Below, one piece after another: positions 1 to 14,900 of a stretch of 64,000 nucleotides of DNA (the first letter of the stretch is position 1; the number at the start of each line of letters is the position of its first letter). The stretch comes from Corbicula japonica (Eukaryota; Mollusca; Bivalvia; Venerida; Cyrenidae), in NCBI GenBank assembly GCA_038501625.1, contig JAZAYU010000013.1:2232001-2296000 (forward strand), written 5' to 3'. Made by a program: the position numbers and the translations under genes. The notes under the pieces are model-generated. The model was given only the letters and a program-made list of their open reading frames with translations. It searched no databases and had not been told where the DNA came from.

Positions 1-126
1 CAGAAATAACCTAATGAATCAAAAAACGAACAGTCTAGATCCTGATCAGACAGCATGGATGGGCCAGCTGATCTGGATCTACACTGTTTGCTTTTGAATA
101 ACAGCCATATCCCATGGAGTAAAGTG
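1..126. repeat. Foldback family F2, copy cut by the window edge
   Basis: F2 is a 200-240-bp MITE. Its termini are CCCTTTCCTCCAT / ATGGAGGAAAGGG, mostly flanked by TTAA, and it has inner inverted segments TAGATCCAGATCAG / CTGATCTGGATCTA and CTGATCAGGATCTGCACTGG. TTAA targets with CCC termini resemble piggyBac-derived MITEs (inference). Here only the right half is present. Confidence 0.8.
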
Positions 127-156
127 TTAACATACTGGACTGATCTGCTTTTTTAA

Positions 157-401
157 CCCTTTACTCCATATATACATGTTTTAATGCATGTGTAGATCCA
201 GTTCAAGTGGCACATCCATGTCATCTGCTCTGGATCTGCACTTGTTGCATCTTGGTCAGAAACAACTTAATGAATTTAAAAGCAAACAGTGTTTATCTTG
301 ATCAGATGGCATGGATGTGCCCCTTTGAATCGGATTTACAATCTTTGCTTTTAAATTCATTAAGCTGTTTCTGCATAAAGGTGTATCTATGGAGTAAAAC
401 G
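157..401. repeat. Foldback family F2, full copy
   Basis: TTAA precedes CCCTTTACTCCAT; right end GGAGTAAAACG then TTAA. Confidence 0.85.
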
Positions 402-557
402 TTAACCTTAGAGCTTCTTTATTTCACAGATCAACAATTAATTCAGATCTGTTCTGATTCTTGCTAATGCTGATACTTCTCTCGATGAGCAGTACATGAT
501 ATCATATCATTAAATACCACATTTTTAACATTATTCTCACACTTAGTAGACAGGATC

Positions 558-563
558 TTTATT
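558..563 (-). terminator. Candidate poly(A) signal of RSKR
   Basis: AATAAA on the minus strand, about 170 nt beyond the RSKR stop codon, in otherwise non-coding DNA. It would give a short 3' UTR of roughly 180-200 nt. Confidence 0.5.
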
Positions 564-734
564 CTTGCATAGCACTTGTTTCTTTTGATTTAACTTAAGC
601 ACACAGGAATATTTCATTTGGCCTTGCAGATATCACATTTTCAGTCCACACTCAAGTGTCGCTGTAATCCACAGTATGACGTTGAGACAGGACTGGGGGA
701 GATTAAATCAGACCTATATGTAAGTCCATCAACA

Positions 735-2901
735 TCAAACATACACTGGTTTATCTGTTCCATTTGGTAAGTTCCACACACAGTCAAACTGTAAGAGAAA
801 ATACAATGAACAATTACTAGGTAAGCACAACAAATATTTACTTCTGTAAGAAATCACAAAGTACAGCAGTTTTATAGCTGTTACACATTTTATCATCAAA
901 AAGGATCAATAACATATGTGCTTACATTATGCCAACAAATAAAGTCTTGACTTTATTATCAATTACTGCAAGAGTCTGCATGCATTATCAACAAAAATAA
1001 AGTTCTGTTGGAAGTTTTTTACACACAATTATCTCCCCTGTCTGATCAGTACTCTTCATTCTCGAAGTTACATTTATTACCTATAACCTGTTTGGCTTTT
1101 TTCTCATTTATACATTTCAACCATTTTCATCATGGTATACCTTTAATCAAATGGTTGACCAGTGTTGTTACGGATATACACAGAGATCTGGATTTACACT
1201 GGTTGTCTATGGGATATAAGCCTTATCAAAAGAGTAACGGGTTAAGCATGAAAGTTTACTTTGAAAACATCAACATTTGTCCTTAATGACATATTTGTGA
1301 AAAGCTTTACTCTTACTTACAATATTTGTCACTGGAACAATTTGACAACGTAATCCATTCACATTTCATTTTTGCAAAAGATTACAATCAGACAAAGAAC
1401 AATAAAGCACTATAGGGCTGAAGGTTATAAAACTGAGTTTGGAAACCAGTCTCAAATCTCAAGCATCTGATTGGCTGAAATGGCGACCAGTCACCATTTC
1501 AGCCAATCAGATGCTTGAGATTTGAGACTGGTTTCCATGCTCAGTTTTATAACCTTGGACATAGATCTAACCAACAAGTAGTATAGTTTTTTTTAGAGCA
1601 CTTACATCCTGAAAGCTGTCATTTGAGTGGGTGGAGCCTGGAGCATAGCTATAGCTTGCCCCTGTCATGGGGAAAAAGTCAGGAGCAACCATTGTCTTCG
1701 GGTGAACCTACAACATTAAAATAACCTAGATCATCCAAACAGTGCCATGTGACATAAAACAATATTAAAACTTTTTTATATCAAGCAATGTGTAAACACT
1801 TGAACTAAGTCAATTAAACCACTATGGAGTTAAAAAAATAAGTTTGAAAAAACAACATGGGACAGATGGTGCTGACAACTGGAAAGGACCAACACTTATT
1901 TTCCTTATAGGTACACATTTATGTTGAAGTGTAGGAGAATTAAATATCAAAAAGGCTTTTATAGGCTTAGGTTTTGATGTATTGAAAAGTAAAGCAATTT
2001 TTAGAACTATTCTTTCAGTAGTATTTATAATAATAACTCTTTAACAATTGTTAGAAAGTTTTAAACACATCCTTCTATACACAAGAAATCAAAGCAGGAA
2101 TAAAAAATTCCAGTAAAAACAGTGGTCAAAATAGTTTTAGATTTTCACAAAATTTTCTGGTTATATTCTTCTATCCTACATAGGTATTTAATTTCAAAGA
2201 ATCAGAAGATGAAATTTTAAAGCAGTTTACTCATTATAACAAACAAAACAATTAACTTTACCTTGCGTTCTATCACATCTGTAAAGTTGAGTGTCTGAAA
2301 TAACTTCATGTTTTGTAGAGTGTATAAATCTACAAGACGTTTCTGGGGACTTTTCATCAATAACTGAAAACAAAATGAGTTGAACCACTTAATTACAGAA
2401 TGCTTCTAGTCAACATATATACATGAAACTTAGCTGACGATCACAAATATCACCATTCTCTACACACCATTTTGTGTCCTGTTTTGCCACAGCACAGTTG
2501 CTTCTATGGTCAGATATACTGCTGTCAAGTTGTAATTGTTTGTTGGATGAAGTTCATATTGAAAAGGAACAACTCCAAATGATGACAGTCATAAATTATT
2601 ATAATTGTTGCTGGAAGCAAATCCATTAATGACGATGAAATATTTAGAGTTCTTAAAAATCTTATACACCTAAAGCTAATTAATTGTCAGAATATTTTTT
2701 GTATGAAAAGTTCCTCTCTGAATGCCTAGAGATGCAGAGACAGTAATATGTAAGAACTGACATGTTCCAGTGTAGAAGTACAATACTTACTTTATTTACA
2801 ACATCCTGGGCATTGTCTGATACACAGTTGGGACAGAGGTAGTCCGAGTCTAAAACCCGCTGGGCCATTTCTATATGATCCTTGGCCCCATCTACTGGAT
2901 A
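735..2901 (-). CDS. RSKR: RSKR exons 11-14: kinase C-lobe and C-tail
   Basis: Exon 11 (2791-2901) begins [12 protein letters not shown]. Exon 12 (2262-2363) has the [10 protein letters not shown] motif that anchors the end of AGC kinase domains. Exon 13 (1606-1707) gives [16 protein letters not shown]. The terminal exon 14 (735-788) enters after TTTTCTCTTACAG with [10 protein letters not shown] and stops at TGA (737-735). It is only 18 codons including the stop. I assigned it because it keeps phase, has a strong polypyrimidine acceptor, and restores the family's C-terminal FDC motif. Confidence 0.85.
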
Positions 2902-5900
2902 CTGAAAACAAAACCGATAGAAAGCTGTTGTCAAATTAAACAGAAACATTTAAATATTCAACTGTAATTATCTTGAGTTGTTTAAACTGTAATTATCTTG
3001 AGTTGTTTAGCAACTGTTTGTATGTAATGATAAAACTAAATTTGGACACAATAATATTAGTTACCAAATGTTTTTGCAAACTATAACAATAGAAGAGCAA
3101 TATAACCCTATACTCCATAGATACACCTTTATGGCTTGGGAGAACTGCGTAGATCCAGATCAGATGGAACAGATGCATGAGCTGATCTGGATTTACACTG
3201 GTCACATATGCAACATGTGTATATATAAAGAGATAACTAACTTCAACAAGAAGTGTATTCCTTCTTACTTGCCAGTAAAACATTTAATCATAAAACTTAA
3301 CTCATGATTAAGTTTTTAAACCAGCAGAAAACTCAACTCAATGACTATAGTTAGACATTCAATACCCAAGATCATAAAACTGAGATTGGAGACCAGACTC
3401 AAATCTCAAGCATCTGATTGGCTGAAATGCCAACCAGTCGCAATTTCAGCCAATCAGATGCTTGAGATTTGAGTCTGGTCTCCAGCTTTAGTTTTATGAT
3501 CTTCGGCCCAGATTTATAGCACTGTGGCTTGTTTATTCTCCAGCTTGTTAATATGTAAGCTTACCTTCCCAACCAGCATTGCATACATGAGAATTCCTAG
3601 AGACCACCAGTCTGCTGTGTGACCATAGGGATACACTGCAAGCACCTCTGGAGCTGAAATATATACCTTAGGTGCAAGACTGTTATCTGTTACATAACCT
3701 AAAGGACACTGTCTGGCAACACCTCTGGATGAACAAGACACTGGTTAACTGTGTGTACATAGCAATATATTACTTACAATCTAAGAGATGAAAATATATA
3801 GCTTATGTGTAAGACCCGGGTCTTCCATCAAAGTTCACAGATAAAGATAAGCCAACGTACTGAGGACAAAAGTGCCTTTACTAAAAGCTATGTTGCAAAG
3901 AATCACAGGAATAAATTCACATAACAATGGTTTAGGTATTTTAGACTGTGCTGGGGTGTAAGATGAAAGACTTAGTTTGAGAAACTTTCCTTAAACTGAT
4001 ACTGAGGACTGCTGATGAATTACATGATCTCTGATACCTGTAAAGACCCAGATCAGCCTGTGCATGCACACGGGCTGATGAGAGTCTACACTATTTGCTA
4101 TTCAGTTATTGATTCTGTTGATAGATTTCAGTAAAACACATCATTCTATGACCAATGACCAGGATGACTTTAATTGATTAGGCCAGTCCATTGTATTAAT
4201 TGAAAGAGTAATGGTTAATTATTTAGCCAAAAGGGAACAAGTTAGTGTATACATGTATCTGTACTGACCCATATACTGCAGTGTACCACACACAGTCCTG
4301 GTTTTCTCTCCTCTTGCCAACCACTTTGCCAAGCCAAAATCTGTCAGCTGTATATGACCTGTAATATATAACATGTAAGGAATTACTCAGCAGTTTAAGT
4401 TACGTAACTTTTGTTAGTTTAACATTTCAAGAGCCAAGTTCTTTATAAGTTGTAATACACACGATATATAACATAAACCTGCTTAAATATATCTAATTTA
4501 AATATAAATGCATTGGTATTTTTTTATAACAGAGAAGTCCTATAGATTGAATTTGTTAATGTCATGGTGACCTTGACCTTAGACCAAGCAAGCTTAAAAA
4601 GCAATATAGTTAATTCTCTCCTCGGTCAATATTATTTTGAGATATGTTTGATTTGTATGAATGCAAGCAGTTTTCAAGCAAATAAGTCAGTAACATATAT
4701 CATAGCTTACCATCAATATCAAAGAGCAAGTTCTCCATCTGCAAAATATCAAAATAAAAGGTTAATTACATAATATCAAAATAACAATGTTTATTTATTA
4801 TTTCTGGTCAATGACGACACAAAATTGTTTACAGTTTCAAATTATTTGACCTCTCGTTGTATTTGATTGTACAAAGCATTATGACAAATGATCTATTAAA
4901 AAGTTACATATGGACAGGCAAGCCGATAACCTACATGTATATAGTAAAAAGCAATCTGTATAGCATTATTACTGGTTTTAACATAATAACTGAACAATTA
5001 ATTCCAGACACAACAACCTTTCACATACAGCTCTCCTAAATACACGTCAATCAGAGCAAGTACTGACCAATCATATTACTAATTTCTTGCTTTTTTTAAC
5101 CCTTTACTCCATATAACTGACTTATCGCATTGAGGCATCTGTGCCATCTCATCAGGATCAGCACTGTTTGCCTTTAGATGCATCAGACTATTTCTGACCA
5201 AGAAGCGAATAGTGTACATCCTGATAAGACAGCACAGATGGGCTAGCTGATCTGGATCTACACATTTTGCCCATGTAATCAAAGACCTATAGATGTAGTA
5301 AAGGGTTCATTAAATTATAAACCTTTCAAATATTTCCTTCCTAATTCAAAGATAACTGTCACCAGCATATCACTTAATACACTCAACATTATGTTTCCAA
5401 AACATCTATTACATGAAATACATGTTACTAGTAACTTGCATGAAACTTCTGACATATCATTTAAACCATGTTTGGTTACTGAAGCTATTGAAGTATTTAC
5501 ACTGGACAAACAATACGGTATTTGCATCTATCTCTATGCATCTATGTTTCTATCTCTTTAACTTACCTTCATATCTCTGTATATAACCCCTGATTTGTGT
5601 AAGTAATCTGCAATATATCACAAACAAGCCATTATTATCAAACAACACCCTCTATTGACACAGAAAGTACTAAGATATATAATGTATTTGTCCTCAAGGC
5701 AGCAATGCTGCAGAGTATTTTGGTTAAAGTTAGGAATTCTGAAAACCTAAAATCCTGAATTTTTTTCCATAGGGAAAATAAAAAAATTCAACCATTTTAA
5801 GACACACAGAAACCTGATATTCAGGCATATGCCTGAAACTTTCACCCATGGGAGTACTGTTACAAATCTGTATTTCAAAGAAAGTAGATCATTAGGTCAT

Positions 5901-8900
5901 GTGCAAAGTATTTGGTTTCAAAGAAACTTTTCATGAAGTTTGATAAATGTTTTATATGTTGGGAAAGTTCTTGGGCCTTTTGTCATTTTTTTTAAATAAT
6001 GTGTCAATAAGGTTAGGGAATGTTGAGAAACATTTTGATGAAGTTTGACAACTGTCATCAACAAACTAATGAAAATTTATTACAAGTCCGTCTGTTAACA
6101 TAACACATTGTTTAAGTTTAACAATACAACAATTAAAGAAACAGAAAAATGAATATGAAATTAAAGAGTTTGTAAAATTTTAAAACCCCAATCAGGCTTA
6201 TGCGGCTTTTCATCACTGACTTCTCAATCTGGCCTCCTCCACCCACTTGTTTTCCCCTCCCCCCTCAGCCTAACAAAATTTTAAGTCATGGATATACCAA
6301 CATATAACTGATTTCCCAGGTATTTTCTTTTATACAATAACAGTGATTGACTTGAGAGCAGTTGGCTCTGTTTGAAGTTTACCAATGTCAGAATCTCTAC
6401 TGTATTACAACAACATTGGTGACATAATTGTACCAATCAGTCAATTAACAAGTGTTCGCAGCAGTTCGTAACCCTTTCCTCCATAAACAAACCTTCATTG
6501 CTAGGGCAAACAGTTTAGATCCAGATCAGCCAACACATTTCTGACCAAAATGTGACCAGTGCAGATCCTGATCAGACAGATCAGATGTGCCAGCTGATCT
6601 TGATCTACACTGGTCCCACATGTGTAAAAATGGGTATATATGGAGGAAAGGGTGAAGAGGATTAATATAGTCAATGCTCATGTTTCAATTTTTTAGGGGC
6701 AAGTATTTATATCACTCAAAATAATTTTTTTTTCTTCCATTACAGGATATTATAGATTTCACTTGACTGGTTCTTTAATGTTGAATTCTGATACCTCCAA
6801 TACAATATTATAATTATGTATATGCAAAAATTTATTTCCTACATCAAAAAATAATATTTTCTTAAGCTTATAAGTTATATATATAAAGAAAAAAATCTGA
6901 TTGTTAACTACTTTCTATCTAAAAATCAAAACATCACACAAAACTATTATTTTATTAAACCAAATTTTACAGTAAACATATATAACAATCATCAAAGGAT
7001 ACTGGTCTGTTCATAACTAAAATAAATTGTCCAATCTTAAAATAAGTCTATCCATTTCAATGTCACAGACATCTAGGCCCCAGGCTATTACCATGTCATG
7101 TAGTCATGTTAAGTAATCAATATTTGACAGGTTTTGGCAAATTAAGCTGTGAAACATTGTACACGTATGTACATTTGGATGAATTTATGTGAACATACAA
7201 CAACCTTTGTTACAAATGTTGACATTTCAAATGGACGTTTTTGCTGAAATTCAGACTATGTTGGGCCTGCTGAAAATTTCAGAATTCCTGGAAATAAAAA
7301 CATGCATGTGATTTTTGACCCTTGTACACAACACCACTAATATATCAAACTGTACAGTGCATCTACAGTGCAATTTACAACAGTTTTGACGTGGAATATA
7401 TGCTGTTTTGTCATACATTAGGGACCAACAGCATAAATAACATATTCATCTTGTCTACAACCTGATTAAAATCATTTCCTGAAAACCGCTAGGCTATGTT
7501 CTGACGACGAGAAACTAAAACATGCTTTTATCACTAACCCTTTGAACAAATCAGAATGTCGCCTAAAAAATCGCGAAAGTGAAAGTAGAAATAGTATTTT
7601 AAACCATGGAAAGTGTTGACAGTCTGCGTAAGACACTGGAGATATATGTGTTTAAGTAGTATTGCATGCATTTCTAATGTAATGACATCTTCAGATCATT
7701 TTGCGAGCATTATAAATCATGCTTCTTTTGTTGACAGTTTTTAAAAATAGTAATCAGGGAAAACCACTATTACTTATGTACGATGTCTGCGGGCCGTCAT
7801 CAGAAACATTTTGTTAGATCTGACTTTAGTGAGATTGTCTTGTCTAATTCATGTGTTGAATGTTTTATATGAAGAATTGAGCAACATTATGTACATAGCA
7901 GTTACCAAATTTACAACTTAAAATACCTCTGAATAGAATAAAAATATCATAAGGTTACAGTATTTCTGCATACATACCTAATACCATTGCTAGTTCCGCT
8001 ACATATAACCTAACAATCTTTTCAGGAAAATATCCATGGAATGTCCATAATGTAAACATGTCGCCATATGGAATGTATTCCAACACTGAAATATATACAC
8101 ATGCAACATACACTAATGTATATAAGATATAAACCCTTTACTACATATATATGCTATGCAACATGTGTACAACCAGGACTGGAGGTTATAAAGCTGAGCA
8201 TGGAAACCAGTCTCAAATCTCAAGCATCTGATTGGCTGAAATGGCGACTGGTCGCCATTTCAGCCAATCAGATGCTTGAGATTTGAGACTGGTTTCCATG
8301 CTCAGCTTTATAACCTTGGGCACTGTATAGCCTTCCAGCTCCAGATTCAGATCAGCCTTCACATTTGTTTGCTCAAGCCATAAAGGCATATATATCGAGG
8401 AAAGAGTTAAAATGGAATAAGGAAATCTGTGATTGTTTGCTTTGCATGCAGAATTACTGCTGTTTATAAACCATTCATCTCATGCATATCCAATGCCCTT
8501 GTTGCATCTTGAATATGTAATTATATTGTTGACATTAACAGAAGAACAATGCCATTGTTACAGTAGGACTTACTCTGTTGCAATTATATCTTTAATAAGG
8601 AAAGTAGTGTCCACCATGTTTCATGAAAACAGCTCACACCATTCCTAAGTATTTGGTCTTATTTTTAGTAACAGTGAGTTAACTTCAGTGACCCAGAGTA
8701 CAATTGCATGCAAGGTCTCAACACAAGCCACCTTTGCACCAAGTTTAGTGAAAATAGCTCAAACTAGTCTCAAGTTATTGACTAGACAAGAAATTTCTAT
8801 TTTAAGTTACCATGACCTTGACCCCATTGGTTCTAGCCACAATCCTATGCAAAGTTTCATCATATTCTAATTACATCATGTTTGGTAAGGATAGCTCAAA

Positions 8901-11900
8901 CAAATCTAAAATATTTGTCCATATAATGAATTTCTGTTTTCGTAACAGTGAACTTGACCCCAATGACCCTAAATAAAAGCATGTGCATGGATTCCAAACA
9001 GACAACCTACAGAGAAAGTATGGTGAGGATAGCTCAAACCAGTCTCAAGTTAATGTATGACAAAACATTTCTATTTTAAGGCCACAGTTTGGTTGATGAC
9101 AGTTTAAATGCAATCAGGCGCAAGAACTCAACATATGATATATACTCAAAAGTAATCTAACATGGGGGGAGGGGGACATGACTTCAACCAGCATTGGTAA
9201 AGAGGATGGAATGACAGATTCGGTACTCCAAAACCTAGCATTTCAATCCTAAATTACACTTTCATAAATTAAATGATTTAAATCATGATTTGTTTTTTTA
9301 GCTCTGAGAGCTATGTATTATTTGTTTAACTGTTTACAGACTCAAATTCTGAAACTATAATTTTTTATTTCAATTCACAAATAGAAAAGATAGAAAAGAA
9401 ACAACAACAAACATGTTTTAGCCAGTTGATTTTTACTTACCTATATAGAGATGTTTTCTCGACTGCCAGTATCCATGACATTTGACTATAAATGGATGAT
9501 CTCCAAGAATTGACTGGAAAAAAGCATTGTCAAGAACTTAAACAATAAATTGAGCTTATAACATTCGGAACAGCTTTCAATCAGAAAAAAACCCCACCAT
9601 GTTGTACTCTTACATAACAGAGAATACTATAAAACACTTAGTAACTATATCAAAAGAACAATGATTGGCTAAGAAGTTATGCATGATGTGTCTGGATATC
9701 TGACCTTTAAAACAGATTTCATGGAGGATTCGGACATGGTATTCATTCTTTCCAGAAGGTAAATTCGTATTAACAGATAGCCCTATTGTGAAAGTTAACC
9801 CTTTCCTCCATAAATACGCATTTTTACGCATGTGTGACCAGTGTAGATCCAGATCAGCCGGCACATCCATGCCATCTGATCAGGATCTGCACTGGTCGCT
9901 TTTTAGTCAGAAATAACCTAATAAAACAAATAGTGGACAGTGCAGATCCTGATCAGACAGCACAGATGTGCCGGCAGATCTGGATCTACACTGTTCGCCC
10001 ACGCAATAAAGGCGCATCTATGGAGGAAAGTGTTAATTTCAAAGATTGTATTAAATCTTGATGTTGAATAACTGCCTCCTTGATAAATAATAACTGTAGG
10101 CAGCAGACTTTTACAGTTCCAGTATTTCAGACCACTTGGATCAACAACTGAAAGAATCGTAAGATGTGCAGGAGTATTGTCTCCACAGACAGGGCCCAAG
10201 ATCATAAACCTGAGTTTGGAGATCAGTCTCAAATCTCAAGCATCTGATTGGCTGAAATGGCGACCAGTCACCATTTCTGCCAATCAGATGCTTGAGATTT
10301 GAGACTGATCTCCAGTTTTAGTTTAATGATCTTGGGCCAATAACAAGAGTAGTGTAACATACCTGTATGGCTGCCTCGTCCTTACACTGCTGTATTGCAC
10401 TCTCCACAATGATCTGCTTCTTGTCCAGCACCTGGAAACCACCAGAATATACATGCTATTCGCAGACACAAAACATAACCTCTTAAATTTCCTGCCTATT
10501 AATTACAAAGGCATTTTAACCTATGCCCAAGATCATAAAACTAAATTGGGAGACCAGTCTCAAATCTCAAGCATCTGATTTGCTGAAATGACTTGATATG
10601 ACCAGTCGCCATTTTAGCCAATCACATGCTTGAGATTTGAGACTGGTGTATAATGTTAGTTTTATGATCTTAGGCCCAGACTGCAACAAGTATTATTAAC
10701 ATGTATGATACTCTGCTATTTTAATTGAATCTTTTTTGCACATACCATTGCATTGAAATCATTCCATCAGAAGGAGGAGCAGAATACATCAATGTACTGT
10801 GCCCAAGGTTATAAAACTGAGCATGAAAACCAGTCTCAAATATCAAGAATCTGACTGGTCAACATTTCAGCCAATCAGATGTTTGAGATTTGAGACTAGT
10901 TTCCAATCTCAGCTTTCTAACCTCAAGTCCTGGTTGCCAATGTCCCATAACAGTGTATCACCTGCATTTATTCTGGCAATTCATGAATGATAGAAAACCA
11001 AAAAGACAAGTCAATCATATACAAGTTAACTGTACAAAACATTTAGTGACCTTGGCTGGGACCTATTACTAAATCAGCACTGCCAGGCCAGCACCACCTT
11101 AACATATAAACCTCAACACATTACCCACTGCACAGCTGCTGCAACCCACAAACTGTTGGTGACAATAGTGACTTATATTTGCACAGCAAGATTTTGAATT
11201 CTTAAATGATCATAGTTGCCAGCATATATGTGGAATTTGGCTTTGTTCACTTCCAGTAAGACACTAACTGAATGCATTAACTGGTTATGACACTGATGTC
11301 AATGCTATTTAAAGCTTTAATTATCACCTCAGTGTCCCCTCACAGTTTTAACACCTATAAAAATAGATGAAAAGGGAACTTTGAAAGCCACCGAACACGA
11401 CAAATATGAAAATACTGCAGGCTCGGTTTGATTGAGCCTGTTCATGGGCAGTAATGGGATTGCATATTACTGTCCACGCTGCCTAGCCCCGGGTTGGAGC
11501 ACAACTCAATATTTACACCAATAAACAGTACAATTTTGATCCATCCCAAACGATGGTATGCATATGGCGGTGAACTTGGAACCTTCAATGAGGTAATTTC
11601 AGATTAATACCATTCATGTTCAGCGGCGTATGGTCCCCAGATTAAAGAATGAGTTTGTCCCAAACGAGAAAACAATGGGCAGAACTAAACAGAATAGAAT
11701 TTTGACATTGGATCTTAGAATATAAATCCTGCATATCACAGACAACGCCAAAGGCAAAATTTAAAAATAATCACAACTTTACACTGAGAAGTATTTTATT
11801 TTATTATACAAATAAACATAAAAACGTTGTCTAGTTATTGATCGAACAAGGTTTTTTGTTGTCAAGGCCACCGTGACCTTGACCTTTGACCTACTGACCC

Positions 11901-14900
11901 CAAAACCAATAGGGGTCTTCTACTGGTCACGACCAACTTCCACACCAAATATGAGGTCTGTATCACAAAGCGTTGTCTAGTTATTGATCGGACAACGTTT
12001 TTGTATGCAAAGGCCACTGTGACCTTGACCTTTGACCTACTGATCCTAAAATCAATAGGGTTCTTCTACTGGTCATGACCAACCTCCACACCAAATATGA
12101 GGACTGTATCACAAAGCGTTGTCTAGTTATTGATCGGACAACGTTTTTGTATGCAAAGGCCACTGTGACCTTGACCTTTGACCTACTGATCCTAAAATCA
12201 ATAGGGTTCTTCTACTGGTCATGACCAACCTCCACACCAAATATGAGGACTGTATCACAAAGCGTTGTCTAGTTATTGATCGGACAAGGTTTTTGTGGTC
12301 AAGGCCACTGTGACCTTGACCTTTGACCTACTGACCCCAAAATCAATAGGGGTCTTCTACTGGTCATGACCAACCTCCACACCAAATATGAGGACTGTAT
12401 CACAAAGCGTTGTCTAGTTATTGATCGGACAAGCTTTTTGTGGTCAAGGCCACTGTGACCTTGACCTTTGACCTACTGACCCCAAAATCAATAGGGGTCT
12501 TCTACTGGTCATGACCAACCTCCACACCAAATATGAGGACTGTACCACAAAGCGTTGTCTAGTTATTGATCGGACAAGGTTTTTGTGGTCAAGGCCACTG
12601 TGACCTTGACCTTTGACCTACTGACCCCAAAATCAATAGGGGTCTTCTACTGGTCATGACCAACCTCCACACCAAATATGAGGACTGTATCACAAAGCGT
12701 TGTCTAGTTATTGATCGGACAAGGTTTTTGTGGTCAAGGCCACTGTGACCTTGACCTTTGACCTACTGACCCCAAAATCAATAGGGGTCTTCTACTGGTC
12801 ATGACCAACCTCCACACCAAATATGAGGACTGTATCACAAAGCGTTGTCTTGTTATTGATCGGACAAGGTTTTTGTGGTCAAGGCCACTGTGACCTTGAC
12901 CTTTGACCTACTGACCCCAAAATCAATAGGGGTCTTCTACTGGTCATGACCAACCTCCACACCAAATATGAGGACTGTATCACAAAGCGTTGTCTAGTTA
13001 TTGATCGGACAAGGTTTTTGTGGTCAAGGCCACTGTGACCTTGACCTTTGACCTACTGACCCCAAAATCAATAGGGGTCTTCTACTGGTCATGACCAACC
13101 TCCACACCAAATATAAGGACTGTATCACAAAGCGTTGTCTAGTTATTGATCGGACAAAATGTGGTCTACGGACCGACATACCGACCGACATACCGACCGA
13201 CCGACCGACCGACATGTGCAAAGCAATATACCCCCGCTTCTTCGAAGGGGGGCATAACAAGAGGGCCATGATGGCCCTTATATCGCTCACCTGAGTACAA
13301 AAGTACTCTAAGCTTGTGGTTTCAGACAAGAAGATTTTTAAAGTTTTTCCTATATCAGTCTATATAAAATAAAGTGAATCCTGGGGCGGGGCCAATTTTC
13401 TCCCCAGGGAAATCATTTGAACAATCTTTGTAGAGTTCCACTAGAGGGTGCTAAATGCCAAATATCTAAGCTCTAGGCCTTGTGGTTTCAGACAAGAAGA
13501 TTTTTAAAGTTTTTCCTATACAAGTCTATATACAAGAGGGTCCAAGGGACCCTGGGTCGCTCACCTGCGAACATCTGTTCAATGGTTCGGACAAAAATTA
13601 AGACCACTAGAGTGCGTACAAACTTTTTCTATAATTTGACCTAGTGACCTAGATTTCAAGGTCACATGACCCAGTTTCGAACTTGACCAAGATATCATCG
13701 AGATAAACATTCTGACCAAGTTTGAAGAAGATCACATCAAAATTAAGACCGCTAGAGTGCGGACAAGCTTTTTCTACAATTAGACCTAGTGACCTAAATT
13801 TCAAGGTTACATGACTCAGTTTCGAACATGACCTAGATATTATTGGAATAAACATTCTGACCAAGTTTGAAGAAGATCTGACAATAATTACGACCACTAG
13901 AGTGCTAACAAGCTTTTTCTATAATTTGACCTAGTGACCTAAATTTCAAAGTCACATGACCCAGTTTCGAACTTGACCTAGATATCATTGGGATAAACAT
14001 TCTGACCAAGTTTGAAGAAGATTAGACTAAAATTACGACCACTTGAGTGCGGACAAGCTTTTTCTATAATTTGACCTAGTGACCTAGATTTCAAGGTCAC
14101 ATGATCCAGTTTCAAACTAGACCTAGATATCATAGGAATAAACATTCTGACCATGTTTAAAAAAGAACGGACCAAAATTACAACCGCTAGAGTGCAGACT
14201 AGCTTTCTTTTAATTTGACCTAGTGACCTAGTTCTAAGGGTCACATGACCCAGTTACGAACTTGACCTAGATATCATTAAGACAAACATTCTGTTCAAGT
14301 TTAAAGAAGATTGCACTAAAATTAAGACTGCTAGATTGCGGACAAGCTTTTTCTATAATTTGACCCAGTGACCTAGATTTCAAGGTCATATGACCCAGTT
14401 TCGAACTTGACCTAGATATCATTGAGATAAACATTCTGACCAAGTTTGAAGAAGATCGCATCAAAATTTAGACCGCTTGAGTGCAGACAAGCTTTTTCTA
14501 TAATTTGACCTAGTGACCTAATTTTTTAGGTTACATGACCCAGTTTCGAACATGACCTAGATATTATTGGGATAAACATTCTGACCAAGTTTGAAGAAGA
14601 TCTGACCAAAATTACGACCACTAGAGTGCAGACAAGCTTTTTCTATAATTTGAACTAGTGACCTAGATTTCAAGGTCACATGACCCAGTTTCGAACTTGA
14701 CCTAGATATTATTGGGATAAACATTCTGACCAAGTTTGAAGAAGATCGGACCAAAATTACGACCACTAGAGTGCGGACAAGCTTTTTCTATAATTTGACC
14801 TAGTGACCTAGATTTCAAGGTCACATGACCCAGTTTCCAACTTGACCTAGATATCATTGGGATTAACATTCTGACCAAGTTTAAAGAAGAACGGACCAAA

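Noticed and set aside
630..719. Plus-strand 90-nt exon-like segment (GGCCTTGCAG/ATATCAC ... CCTATAT/GTAAGT) with two open frames
   Set aside because: It lies inside the predicted 3' UTR of RSKR on the other strand; neither peptide is recognisable and no partner exon was found. Kept only as a remote possibility for an overlapping neighbour gene.
3514..3741. 75-codon minus-strand frame as a separate kinase fragment
   Set aside because: It is RSKR exon 10 (3565-3653) plus intron sequence on both sides.
9834..10232. Frames rich in '[18 protein letters not shown]' and similar peptides at this and many other places
   Set aside because: These are translations of the F2 foldback MITE on either strand and recur wherever the MITE occurs.
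11826..13160. Regularly spaced repeats considered as a CRISPR-like array
   Set aside because: Contiguous 145-bp tandem units without short repeats and unique spacers, in an animal genome with introns.
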